Source of the DNA: Pseudomonadota bacterium
GTDB lineage: Bacteria > Pseudomonadota > Alphaproteobacteria > CACIAM-22H2
DNA length: 36,451 nucleotides
Reading direction: 5' to 3'
Assembly (NCBI GenBank): GCA_016201015.1
Contig: JACQDQ010000035.1
Coordinates: forward strand, 1 to 36,451
Below the pieces are notes generated by a model that ran no database searches, was not told the origin of the DNA, and saw only the letters and a program-made list of their open reading frames with translations. The position numbers and the translations under genes are program-made. Shown one piece after another: positions 14,806-22,486 of the stretch (position 1 is the stretch's first letter; each line of letters starts with the position of its first letter).

Positions 14806-15592
14806 ACCGGATCCTCTTGTCGATCCAGGCATACGCCATGTCGGCCAGAAAATTCACGGCCGAATAGGTCGCCGCCATGATCAGCGCACCCGCCTGGATT
14901 GCCGGCAGGTCGCGGCTCTGTCGGCAGCAGCGCATTGCGTAGCGCGTGCTTGAACAGCACGGTGCGCCCGTCCAGGCCTTTCAGGCGGGCGGCGCGGATG
15001 TAGTCCGTGTGCAGCACGTCGACCAGCTCGGAACGCACCATGCGCGACACATGCGCGACCAGGATCACCGAAACCGTCATCACCGGCATCGCCAGGTGCT
15101 TCAGCGCCAGCCATAGATTCTCGGTCGGCGGCACATAGCCGGTCGCCGGCAAAAGCTGCAGCCAGTCCGCGAGGACCAGGACCACCAGAGTCGCAGTGAC
15201 GAACTCGGGAAACGAAACGCCGACATACGACATGACGCTGACGACAAGGTCCGCCATGCGGCCATGCCGAATGGCCGCGACGATGCCAAGCGGCACCGCG
15301 ACGAACAACATCAGGCCGATAGACAGGCCGGCGAGCAAGAGCGAACGGCCCAGTGCCTCGACCATCATGGCGGCGACCGCCTGGCCAGTACGCAGCGACA
15401 CGCCGAAATCGCCCTGCAGCACTCCGCCCAGCCAACGCCCGTATTGCAGCCAGACCGGCGCATCCAGGCCGAGCCGCTCGCGCAGCGCCGCGAGCGACTC
15501 CGGCGTGGCATTCTCGCCGAGCATCATGACCGCGGCGTCCGCCGGCAGCACCTGCGTGATGCCGAACACGACAAGAGACACCACGGCCAACC
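14798..15592 (-). pseudogene. DppB-like ABC permease gene, damaged at both ends
   Basis: Minus-strand remnant of the first permease gene. From about 15,592 down it encodes most of a DppB-type permease (LAVVSLVVFGITQVLPADAA, then MLGENATP, LQGDFGVSLRTGQ, and EAA loop DYIRAARLKGLDGRT). It has no start codon or N-terminus of its own, because it is joined in frame to the binding-protein gene. Near 14,915-14,918, after HALRNALLPT, about 30 residues normally found in DppB are missing and the frame shifts. The proper family ending (IQAGALIMAATYSAVN..., DMAYAWIDKRIRYD, stop at 14,798-14,800) is still readable in another frame. The proper stop would overlap the DppC start. Either the gene is truly dead or the sequence has lost bases here. 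Confidence 0.75.
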
Positions 15593-17060
15593 GCTGCGCC
15601 GCCAGCAGATCGAAGAACACCGGGATGATCGATGGCACCTGATCGTGCATCAACTGCTGTGCCTGGCCATAGAGCTCGCGGCGCTTGGCCTCGTCGATCG
15701 TCGTGCGCGCCGCGCTGACCACCTTGTCGAAATCGGGGTTGTTCCAGCGCGTCTCATTCCACGCGGCGTTCGAGGTGTAGAGCAGCGCGAAGATCGCATC
15801 GGCCGTCGGCTGCATGTTGTAGAAGCCGATATAGAACGATCCCTTCTTCCACACCTGATCGAGATAGGTGCTGTGCGGCATCGTCTCGACGTTGATGGTG
15901 AGGCCGGTTGGCTTCGCCATCTCGCGCACGGCGACTGCGAGTTGGGTGCGTACGGAAGGCCGGTCGGACGCAATCAGCGTCGCCGCCAATCCATTGGCAT
16001 GGCCGGCTTCGGCCAGCAGCATCTTCGCCTTGGCGATATCGGGCTTCTTCAGCGCCAGGTCGCGGTGGAACCGGTAGGCCGGGTTCAACGGCGTGTCGTT
16101 GCCGGGCGTGCCGTACCCCTCGGCCACGTAGTCGACCAGGGCGGCGCGGTCGATGGTCAGCGCCAAGGCCTGGCGCACGCGGATATCGTTGAAGGGCGGC
16201 TTGTCGCAGCCGAAATTGATGTTGCAGAACTGGCCCGAAGGCGTGCGCAACGCCTTCACGCCCGGCGCCTTCTGCAATCGGCCGAACTCGGTCGGTATCG
16301 TATTCAGCATCAGGTCGGTGTCGCCGGCCATCAAGGCCGAGACTTCGGCCGTCGGGTCGGGATAAATGACGACCTGCACGCGATCCAGGTAGGGCCGGTT
16401 CCGGTCGTAGTACGCCGGGTTGCGCTCAACGACGACCAGGCGCTCCGGCTCGAACGAAACCAGCTTGAAAGGACCGGTGCCGACCGCCTCGCGGTCGAGG
16501 CGGGCAAGCCCGGCTTTGATCACGGCAGCGGGCACGATCTTCGCGTTGGTGTAGGCGAGAGCGACCGGCAGGTCGGCATAGGGTGCGGTGGTTTTGATGA
16601 CGACTGTCACGCCGTCGGTTGCGGTCACTTTCTCGATCGGCCCGACATTCTGCCGCGCGGGGGAGGCGGTCTTCGGGTCGAGGATGGCCTCGAACGTCGC
16701 CACCACGTCGGCGGCGGTGCATTGGCTGTCATCATGGAAGGTCAGGCCCTGGCGCAGCTTGAAGGTCCATTCGGTCAGGTCCGCCGAGCTCGACCAGCTC
16801 TCCGCCAGGTCCGGCGCGGCGGCCATGTCGAGACCGAGCCGGGTGAGGCTGCTGTACAGCAGCTCCGCCACCAGGTACTCGGGATTCACTCGCACGAGCA
16901 GAGGATTGAGCTTGGCGACCGCTTGGTCGACGCTCATCCGCAAAGTGCCGCCGCGCTTCTGCGTCTGGGCGAATAGGGGAACGCTGGGTGCGGCAAGGCT
17001 GCCGAGCGCGGCGGCGCCGGCGAGGAAGCGGCGGCGATCGATGCTGAGGATCCCGGTCAT
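14802..17060 (-). CDS. Family-5 solute-binding protein running in frame into a DppB-like permease
   Basis: A 752-codon continuous frame. Residues 1-31 form a Tat-type signal (DRRRFLAGAAALGSLAAP). Residues about 35-490 are a peptide/nickel-type (family 5) substrate-binding protein (GGTLRMSVDQ; LTFHDDSQCTAADVV; GTGPFKLVSFEP; IRVRQALALTIDR). The C-terminal lobe ends abruptly at LLAAQR, about 30-40 residues early. Residue 491 onward is DppB permease lacking its first residues, and after about 714 the frame is nonsense until the TGA. A periplasmic binding domain ahead of a helix whose N-terminus should be cytoplasmic is topologically awkward, so I read this as a deletion fusing two genes rather than a designed fusion. 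ATG 17060 has GGGAGAG upstream and overlaps the M20 stop (ATGA). Confidence 0.75.
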   Translation of the reverse strand: MTGILSIDRRRFLAGAAALGSLAAPSVPLFAQTQKRGGTLRMSVDQAVAKLNPLLVRVNPEYLVAELLYSSLTRLGLDMAAAPDLAESWSSSADLTEWTFKLRQGLTFHDDSQCTAADVVATFEAILDPKTASPARQNVGPIEKVTATDGVTVVIKTTAPYADLPVALAYTNAKIVPAAVIKAGLARLDREAVGTGPFKLVSFEPERLVVVERNPAYYDRNRPYLDRVQVVIYPDPTAEVSALMAGDTDLMLNTIPTEFGRLQKAPGVKALRTPSGQFCNINFGCDKPPFNDIRVRQALALTIDRAALVDYVAEGYGTPGNDTPLNPAYRFHRDLALKKPDIAKAKMLLAEAGHANGLAATLIASDRPSVRTQLAVAVREMAKPTGLTINVETMPHSTYLDQVWKKGSFYIGFYNMQPTADAIFALLYTSNAAWNETRWNNPDFDKVVSAARTTIDEAKRRELYGQAQQLMHDQVPSIIPVFFDLLAAQRLAVVSLVVFGITQVLPADAAVMMLGENATPESLAALRERLGLDAPVWLQYGRWLGGVLQGDFGVSLRTGQAVAAMMVEALGRSLLLAGLSIGLMLFVAVPLGIVAAIRHGRMADLVVSVMSYVGVSFPEFVTATLVVLVLADWLQLLPATGYVPPTENLWLALKHLAMPVMTVSVILVAHVSRMVRSELVDVLHTDYIRAARLKGLDGRTVLFKHALRNALLPTEPRPAGNPGGCADHGGDLFGREFSGRHGVCLDRQEDPV

Positions 17061-18382
17061 GAAACTCTCCCTTCTAGCGGTGATGCGGTGAGATCCGCCG
17101 ATGCGACCTCTTCGTCGAAATCGGCGCTGAGATAGAGCAGGATCGCGCGGGCCAGCGCGATCACGTCGTCGACTGTCGTGAACTCGTCCGGCGCGTGCGC
17201 GTTGCTGTCGGGCCGGACCAGACCGCCCAGCAGGATCTCGCGGATGCCGGCGCGCTGCACCCAGCCCATGTCGGAACTGGTCGATGAGCCCCATGCGCGG
17301 AAACTTCGCGGCGCGAAGCCGAACCCGCGGGACAGCGCCGCCTGCCAGCGCGGCCAGTGCGGGCCGGTCGGATCGGACACCGGCGCGAGGTGCCCGATCA
17401 TCCGGGTTTCGACGGCAAGGGCGCGTGTGCCCTTCATCGCCTTGGCGATGATCGTTTCGATCTCGGCGCGGACCGCGGCGAAATCCTCCTCCGGAGCGTA
17501 GCGACGATTGAGCAATATGTCGAAGCGCGCCGGCAGCGACGATCCCTTCTGTCCGCCGTGTGCGGCGGCGATGGTCAGGCGCGCCGTCAGTTTCCGGCCG
17601 TCAAAATGCGGCGGCGCCGGGAGGGCGGAGATTCGACCCTCGACGTCAGCCTTGAGCGCCAGCAGCGCGTTGAGCAGCGGGACCGACTCCTCGACGGCAT
17701 TGATGCCTTGCCCGGGATCGCCCGAATGGCCGCCGCGGCCATGGACGCTGATGGTGAAATCAACGCTGCCGAAACAACCGGCCCAGATTCGCGGCGCCGC
17801 CCCGCCGTTGAAGTTGAGCAGGTGCCCCTCGATCAGGCCTTGTTCCGCCAAGTAGCGGATGCCCGGATAGAGTCCGCCTTCTTCGTCGGTGCAGAACAGC
17901 AGAAGCGGATCGAAGCGCAGCGCCAATCCGTGCCGATCGATTAGGCGCAGCGCCGCTAACGTCGCCGCGATCGTGCCTTTCATGTCGGCGACGCCGCGGC
18001 CAATGAGCCGCGCCCCATCGCGCGTCAGGGACAGCGGCGGGCGTGTCCAGCCCGCGCCCGGCGGAACCGTATCGACATGATAATAGAGACTGCAAACCGG
18101 CCGACCGGAAGAGCGCGCGGCGAGCAGATTGAGCCGCTCGCCTTCGCCGCTGCCATCGCCGGCAAACCAAAGGTCCCTGGGAACGGACACGCGGCTGAAA
18201 CGAAAGCCGAGCGGCGACAACAGCCGCTCCAGCAGATCGGCAAATGTCACGTAGCCGTCACCGGGCGGAAAGGACGTATCGATGGCGATCAGCCGCGACA
18301 GATCGGCAACGATCGCCGCTTCCTCGCCGGCGACGGCGGCGAAGGCTTTCTCGAGATTGGCCGACGGCGCTACGGGTGCCAC
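17057..18382 (-). CDS. M20/ArgE-family metallopeptidase
   Basis: A 441-aa cytoplasmic zinc hydrolase with an intact family pattern: YYHVDTVPPG (His and Asp ligands), GRGVADMKGT (bridging Asp), CTDEEGG (catalytic Glu and ligand Glu), GRGGHSGDPG (dimerisation-domain His) and SNAHAPDEF (C-terminal His). Relatives cleave N-acyl amino acids, dipeptides or succinyl-diaminopimelate. The frame opens far upstream, but GTG 18382 is preferred: it has GGGAAG upstream, and a start further up would run through the operator and into the divergent gene. It is the first gene of a minus-strand unit that continues with the binding protein (ATGA overlap), permeases, ATPase and a second M20-like protein. This suggests import and cleavage of peptides or acyl-amino acids. 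Control by the divergent GntR regulator is likely. Confidence 0.85.
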   Translation of the reverse strand: MAPVAPSANLEKAFAAVAGEEAAIVADLSRLIAIDTSFPPGDGYVTFADLLERLLSPLGFRFSRVSVPRDLWFAGDGSGEGERLNLLAARSSGRPVCSLYYHVDTVPPGAGWTRPPLSLTRDGARLIGRGVADMKGTIAATLAALRLIDRHGLALRFDPLLLFCTDEEGGLYPGIRYLAEQGLIEGHLLNFNGGAAPRIWAGCFGSVDFTISVHGRGGHSGDPGQGINAVEESVPLLNALLALKADVEGRISALPAPPHFDGRKLTARLTIAAAHGGQKGSSLPARFDILLNRRYAPEEDFAAVRAEIETIIAKAMKGTRALAVETRMIGHLAPVSDPTGPHWPRWQAALSRGFGFAPRSFRAWGSSTSSDMGWVQRAGIREILLGGLVRPDSNAHAPDEFTTVDDVIALARAILLYLSADFDEEVASADLTASPLEGRVS

Positions 18383-18408
18383 GATTTGACTGCTTCCCAG
18401 ATTCGCGT

Positions 18409-18433
18409 TATTTCTATAAACTATATAGAAATA
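18409..18433. promoter_or_regulatory. Palindromic operator between the M20/ABC unit and the GntR gene
   Basis: Perfect 10-base inverted repeat TATTTCTATA (18409-18418) and TATAGAAATA (18424-18433), five-base spacer, in a 64-base AT-rich gap between divergent starts (18382 minus, 18447 plus). An inner CTATATAG (18421-18428) is itself palindromic. TTGACT (18386-18391) lies 17 bases before the left arm and could be a -35 element for the regulator gene. Position and symmetry suit binding by the adjacent GntR/UTRA repressor, controlling both directions. Confidence 0.6.
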
Positions 18434-18446
18434 GAACCCTGACTCC

Positions 18447-19265
18447 ATGACCCCTGTCAATACCCCTCGTGAAACCGCCCCGACGACCCCAGCGACCGTC
18501 CCGTCTGGCGCGGCCGGCGCGATCAATGTGGGGCGCCTTGGCGAGCTTGCCGGAGTGCCGCTCTACGAGCTGGTCAAACGCCACGTCTCGGAAGCCATCC
18601 TGTTTGGACACTGGCCACCGGGCACGCTTCTGCCCAGCGAGGTCGCGCTCGCCCAGAATTTCGGCGTGGCGGTGGGTACGGTGCGGCGCGCGCTCGCCAA
18701 CTTGACCGCGGAGGGACTCCTCGCCCGCCGCCGCAAGACCGGCACGGTGGTCACCGGCCGCAGCCCGCATCACAGTCTGCGCTCGTTTTTTCAGTATTTT
18801 CGATTGCATGGGCTGGATGGATCGCTGGTGCGCTCGCATGCCAAAGTCATCCGCGTCGAACGCGACGCGGGGACGCCGATAGAACGGCGCCTGCTCGAGC
18901 TTCGCGACGGGGTCGAGGTGCTGCGCCTCCACCGCGTCAGGGGCGTCGGCGGCATTCCCATCATGCATGATCGGATGGTGGCGTCGGCGGATCGCCTACC
19001 CGGCTTTCCCGATACGCCTGGCGCCGTGCCCGAACTGATCTACCTGCATCTGCTCGAGCGCTACGGCATCCGCATATCCGCGGTCAGGGAGCAGCTGAGC
19101 GCAGGCTTGGCGGACGACGCGGATCTCAAACTGCTCGACCTGAAACCACCGGCGGCAGTCCTCATCATCGACGAGGTGGCATTCGATCAGGCTGGCGCGC
19201 CGACCATTCTCAGCAGCCACCGCGCCCGGACCGACCGCCACTGTTATGTGAACGAGGTGCAGTGA
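18447..19265 (+). CDS. GntR-family (HutC/UTRA) transcriptional regulator
   Basis: A 272-aa regulator. After a proline/threonine-rich tail of about 36 residues, a winged helix-turn-helix covers about 38-105 (PLYELVKRHVSEAILFG; LPSEVALAQNFGVAVGTVRR; LTAEGLLARRRKTGTVV). A UTRA ligand-binding domain follows at about 110-265, with the family-like LRLHRVRGVGGIPIMHDRMV and a final SSHRARTDRHCY. UTRA proteins bind small metabolites and usually repress uptake/catabolism operons. It is divergent from the M20-ABC unit and shares a 64-base gap containing a perfect palindrome, so it most likely represses that unit and itself. The ligand is unknown; peptides or amino-acid derivatives fit the neighbours. 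Confidence 0.88.
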   Translation: MTPVNTPRETAPTTPATVPSGAAGAINVGRLGELAGVPLYELVKRHVSEAILFGHWPPGTLLPSEVALAQNFGVAVGTVRRALANLTAEGLLARRRKTGTVVTGRSPHHSLRSFFQYFRLHGLDGSLVRSHAKVIRVERDAGTPIERRLLELRDGVEVLRLHRVRGVGGIPIMHDRMVASADRLPGFPDTPGAVPELIYLHLLERYGIRISAVREQLSAGLADDADLKLLDLKPPAAVLIIDEVAFDQAGAPTILSSHRARTDRHCYVNEVQ

Positions 19266-19305
19266 CTCGCGGAGTGCGCGGCTCCGTCGACTCGCGCGCG
19301 GCCGT

Positions 19306-20544
19306 TCAGAACGGGATGTAGCTGCTGTCGCGCTCCTCGAACGGCCCTTTGACGACGGCCTGGCCGCCGGCGACCATCACCTTGCCGCGGCAGATCACGG
19401 TGTCGACGGCCAACGCATCGGTCAGCAGCACGATGTCCGCGTCCATGCCCGGCCGTAAGGTGCCTTTGCGGTCGTCCAGCCGGAGCACGCGTGCCGGATT
19501 GGCGGTCACGAGCGGCAGCGCCTGAGCGAGCGTCAGCTTGTTGGTGTGCACGACGCGCTTCCATTCCCGATGCAGCACGCCAGGCGATGTATTGCGCAGC
19601 CCGATGACGTGATCCTCTGGACTCAGCACCGGCATCGACACGTTCGCATCCGACGACATGGTGATCTGCTCCAGACCGACCCCGGCGGCGATCACCTGCT
19701 GCACCGCTTCGTCGACGCCGATGCCGTTCACGCTGCCGGTGCGGCGCGTCAGAATGGCGCTGAAGTCGATGTTCCCGCCCAACTTCGCCCAGCGAATCGC
19801 GTGCTCGAGATAGGCCGGCGTGTGGCGGTTGAGATGCGTCGGCAGGATCTGGGCGATCGGCAGGTTCACCGCGTCCAGGAGATCGAACAGCGGCTGCATC
19901 CGCTTCGGGTTGCGCCCGGTATGGCAATGCATCACCGCCGCCTTGCCGCTGATGTTGGCGGCCAACCGAAGCTGGCCGGCGAGGCGCGCCAACTGTTCCA
20001 ACGACAGGTTCGGGTACGTGTCCTCGGCGATGGCAACCTTGACGCCGATCACCTTGTCGATGAGTACGATGTCGGCCCGCACGCTGCTCGTGAGATACGG
20101 CGACGGCACCTCGAATGCGCCGGTGTAGATATAGGTCGACAGGCCGAGGCGATCGAGCTCGCGCGCCTTCACCAGCAGGCCGTGCAGGCCCTTGTACTCC
20201 ATGTCGATGCCCATGATGCCGACCGCCGTCGTGACGCCGCCGGCGGTGATCCAGCTGACATGCAATTCCGGCACGCGGCCGAGCGGCCCCTCGCCATCGC
20301 CGCCGCCGAGGAAATGCATGTGCTGATCGATGAATCCAGGCACGACCGAGCGGCCCGTGGCGTCGATCACGTCGACGGGACCAAGCGCTTTTGCCTTGTC
20401 CGCGAAGCCTTCGCCGATGCCGAGGATGCGCTCGCCGGCCACCAGGATCTCCCGGCGGCCGAGCGGCGCGGGGCCGAACACCTCGCCACCGCGGATCACC
20501 TTGAAGAAGGCGCCGGATGATTGGTTAGGACTCGGAACAGACAT
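19306..20544 (-). CDS. Isoaspartyl dipeptidase-like amidohydrolase (IadA family)
   Basis: A 412-aa amidohydrolase-superfamily enzyme. Metal and active-site residues follow the IadA pattern: GFIDQHMH (H75, H77), a glycine-rich loop with E85, the carbamylated lysine K169 in GVKVAI, H208 in VMHCHTG, H237 in PTHLNR and D299 in SSDANVS. The YTGAFEVPSPYLTSSVRADI block matches the substrate loop of beta-aspartyl dipeptidases, which cut isoaspartyl bonds from damaged proteins or cyanophycin. The end GMDADIVLLTD, VDTVICRGKVMV is the usual beta-sandwich tail. ATG 20544 has GGGGAG eight bases upstream. It converges on the GntR gene and fits the peptide-degrading theme of this region. Confidence 0.85.
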   Translation of the reverse strand: MSVPSPNQSSGAFFKVIRGGEVFGPAPLGRREILVAGERILGIGEGFADKAKALGPVDVIDATGRSVVPGFIDQHMHFLGGGDGEGPLGRVPELHVSWITAGGVTTAVGIMGIDMEYKGLHGLLVKARELDRLGLSTYIYTGAFEVPSPYLTSSVRADIVLIDKVIGVKVAIAEDTYPNLSLEQLARLAGQLRLAANISGKAAVMHCHTGRNPKRMQPLFDLLDAVNLPIAQILPTHLNRHTPAYLEHAIRWAKLGGNIDFSAILTRRTGSVNGIGVDEAVQQVIAAGVGLEQITMSSDANVSMPVLSPEDHVIGLRNTSPGVLHREWKRVVHTNKLTLAQALPLVTANPARVLRLDDRKGTLRPGMDADIVLLTDALAVDTVICRGKVMVAGGQAVVKGPFEERDSSYIPF

Positions 20545-20689
20545 TGAGCCATCTCCCCTGCGGCAGCATCACAACGGTCCGCCACGCATCAACACCGCGC
20601 CGCCGCCTGGGCACGCGGCTCGCCCGCCATCACCTAGCAGGGAATCACGAACCGACGAAAGGCGGATTCCAATGTCGCCAGCCGCGTCG

Positions 20690-22345
20690 CTATACAGGCG
20701 CGGCGATCCTGGCCGTCGCTGCCGCCTGCCCACCGCGAACGCGATCGATCAGGGCCTCGGCGTCCGGCGGGATCTCGTTGCCGCGCCAAGCGACATGTTG
20801 GTCCGGGCGGACCAGCGCGAAGCGAGCGGCGTAGAGCTGGGCGAGCCGTGGCTCGGCGGGAGCGATGACCTTCAACGGAACGCCCCGGCGCGCGGCGGCA
20901 TCGGCGAGGCCGGAGGCTGCCGCGGACGCGTTCGGCTCCGTAACCAGGAGCGAGAACCCGGCACCGAAGTGGTCATAGAGCGATGATCCGTCGGCGAGCC
21001 AGAGATGCGGCGCCAGGCAGCCGGGATGCGCCGACGGCTCGTAGGTCATGACCCGCACCGGCGGCGGAGCGCTCCCGTCCGCGACGATGATCGGTGAATC
21101 GGCGTAGCGATAGCCAAGCACGACGCCGAGCGATTTGAACTCCCGGGCCTTGGCTGCCCGGATCGCCTCGCCGACCTCCTTGCGCACGCGGTCGCCCACG
21201 TCACCCGCCGCCTCGATCCCCGGCCGGACGAGCTGATTGCCGAGCACCGAATGGTTCTCGACCGCCTCGTTCATCACCCGCTCATGCACCGGGCGACGCT
21301 CCCGCTCATAGCTGTCGAGCAGCGCCGGGCCACCCCAGCCCTGCAGCGTCGCCGCGAGCTTCCAGCCGAGATCCACGGCATCACCGATACCCATGTTCAT
21401 GCCGTAGCCGCCGAAGGGCGGATGGAGATGGCAGGCATCGCCGGCGAGGTAGATCCGGCCGTCGCCATAGCGCGTGGCGATGAGGCGGTGCGCGACCCAC
21501 GGATCGGTGGTGACGATATCCAGGTCGAACTCGAGCCCGGTGGCACGATGAATGAGGCGGCGCGGATCGATGCTCGCGGGATCGACGCCGTCACGGAGCT
21601 GAGTCGCGAAGAAGAACCACAGCCCGGCGCCGTCCATCGGCCCCATCATCGACGGGACATCCGGGTTGACCAGCCAGTAATGCACCGCCGGGCCGTGGCG
21701 GTGCATATCGGCCAGACGCGGCGCACGAAAGATGATGTTGTAGTTTCGCGAGAAAGCGCCCTGGCCTTCCATCCTTATGCCGAGCAGCTCGCGAACCGTG
21801 CTGCGCGCCCCATCGGCGCCGACCAGGTAGGCGCTTCGCACCTTCCGGCGCCGAGCGGCCGCGTCGACGATCTCCGCCTCTACGCCACCGGGAGACTGGG
21901 CCGCCGATTCGAGCCGGCAACTGAAGCGGACCTCGACCGAAGGCAGCGTTTCGGCGTGCGCCCGCAGCACCTCCTCGAGCATGTATTGCGGCACCCATTG
22001 CGCCGATTCCGAAAAGAGCTCGTTCCGCTCGGGGGCGCAATAGAACGCATTCTCGAATCGCGCGAGAGGATAGCCGTTGAGCCTTGTGGCGAAAACGATG
22101 TTGGACGGGTAGTCGCGCGGCAGCGGCGACGCCTTGCGGAGATTCTCGGCGATTCCCCATCGCCGCAAATGCTCGCGCGACCGGACGTTGGTCAGCTTGG
22201 CGCGCGGATTGTAGCCGACGCGGTCGTTCTGCTCGACGACGAGGCAGGCGATGCCGCGATGCCCAAGCTCGATCGCCAGCGAGAGACCGACCGGCCCGGC
22301 GCCGACGATGAGGACATCGGCCCGCATCTTCTCGCTCCCCGCCAT
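20690..22345 (-). CDS. FAD-dependent monooxygenase (PheA/TfdB/UbiH-type)
   Basis: A 551-aa flavoprotein hydroxylase. It has the Rossmann GAGPVG motif (15-20), the DG motif YLVGADGARSTVR (about 174-186) and the GD motif YLAGDACHLHPPFGGYGMN (about 299-317), then a thioredoxin-like C-terminal domain as in phenol and dichlorophenol hydroxylases. Such enzymes use NAD(P)H and O2 to hydroxylate aromatic rings. The frame starts earlier, but ATG 22345 is preceded by GGGAGG and the FAD fold begins right after it. It is followed by the IadA-like gene and preceded by a CocE-like hydrolase on the same strand, with gaps of about 140 bases each, so co-transcription is uncertain. The aromatic substrate cannot be told. 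Confidence 0.88.
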   Translation of the reverse strand: MAGSEKMRADVLIVGAGPVGLSLAIELGHRGIACLVVEQNDRVGYNPRAKLTNVRSREHLRRWGIAENLRKASPLPRDYPSNIVFATRLNGYPLARFENAFYCAPERNELFSESAQWVPQYMLEEVLRAHAETLPSVEVRFSCRLESAAQSPGGVEAEIVDAAARRRKVRSAYLVGADGARSTVRELLGIRMEGQGAFSRNYNIIFRAPRLADMHRHGPAVHYWLVNPDVPSMMGPMDGAGLWFFFATQLRDGVDPASIDPRRLIHRATGLEFDLDIVTTDPWVAHRLIATRYGDGRIYLAGDACHLHPPFGGYGMNMGIGDAVDLGWKLAATLQGWGGPALLDSYERERRPVHERVMNEAVENHSVLGNQLVRPGIEAAGDVGDRVRKEVGEAIRAAKAREFKSLGVVLGYRYADSPIIVADGSAPPPVRVMTYEPSAHPGCLAPHLWLADGSSLYDHFGAGFSLLVTEPNASAAASGLADAAARRGVPLKVIAPAEPRLAQLYAARFALVRPDQHVAWRGNEIPPDAEALIDRVRGGQAAATARIAAPV

Positions 22346-22486
22346 TATTTCCTCCCTCACCCGGCGTGGACAAAGAGAAAAGCGTCCAAAAGATACTGGC
22401 GGTGCAAGCGGAGCTCGGCCCGACCTTTCGGCCAGGCTCACTCTAGCTCACGAAAAGCCTCGAAGCATTCGGCCGTTCGGTGCCGT

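Noticed and set aside
15264-16976. Long plus-strand frame (570 codons) opposite the binding-protein gene
   Set aside because: Shadow of the minus-strand binding-protein/permease frame; composition is His/Arg/Gln-rich with no motif.
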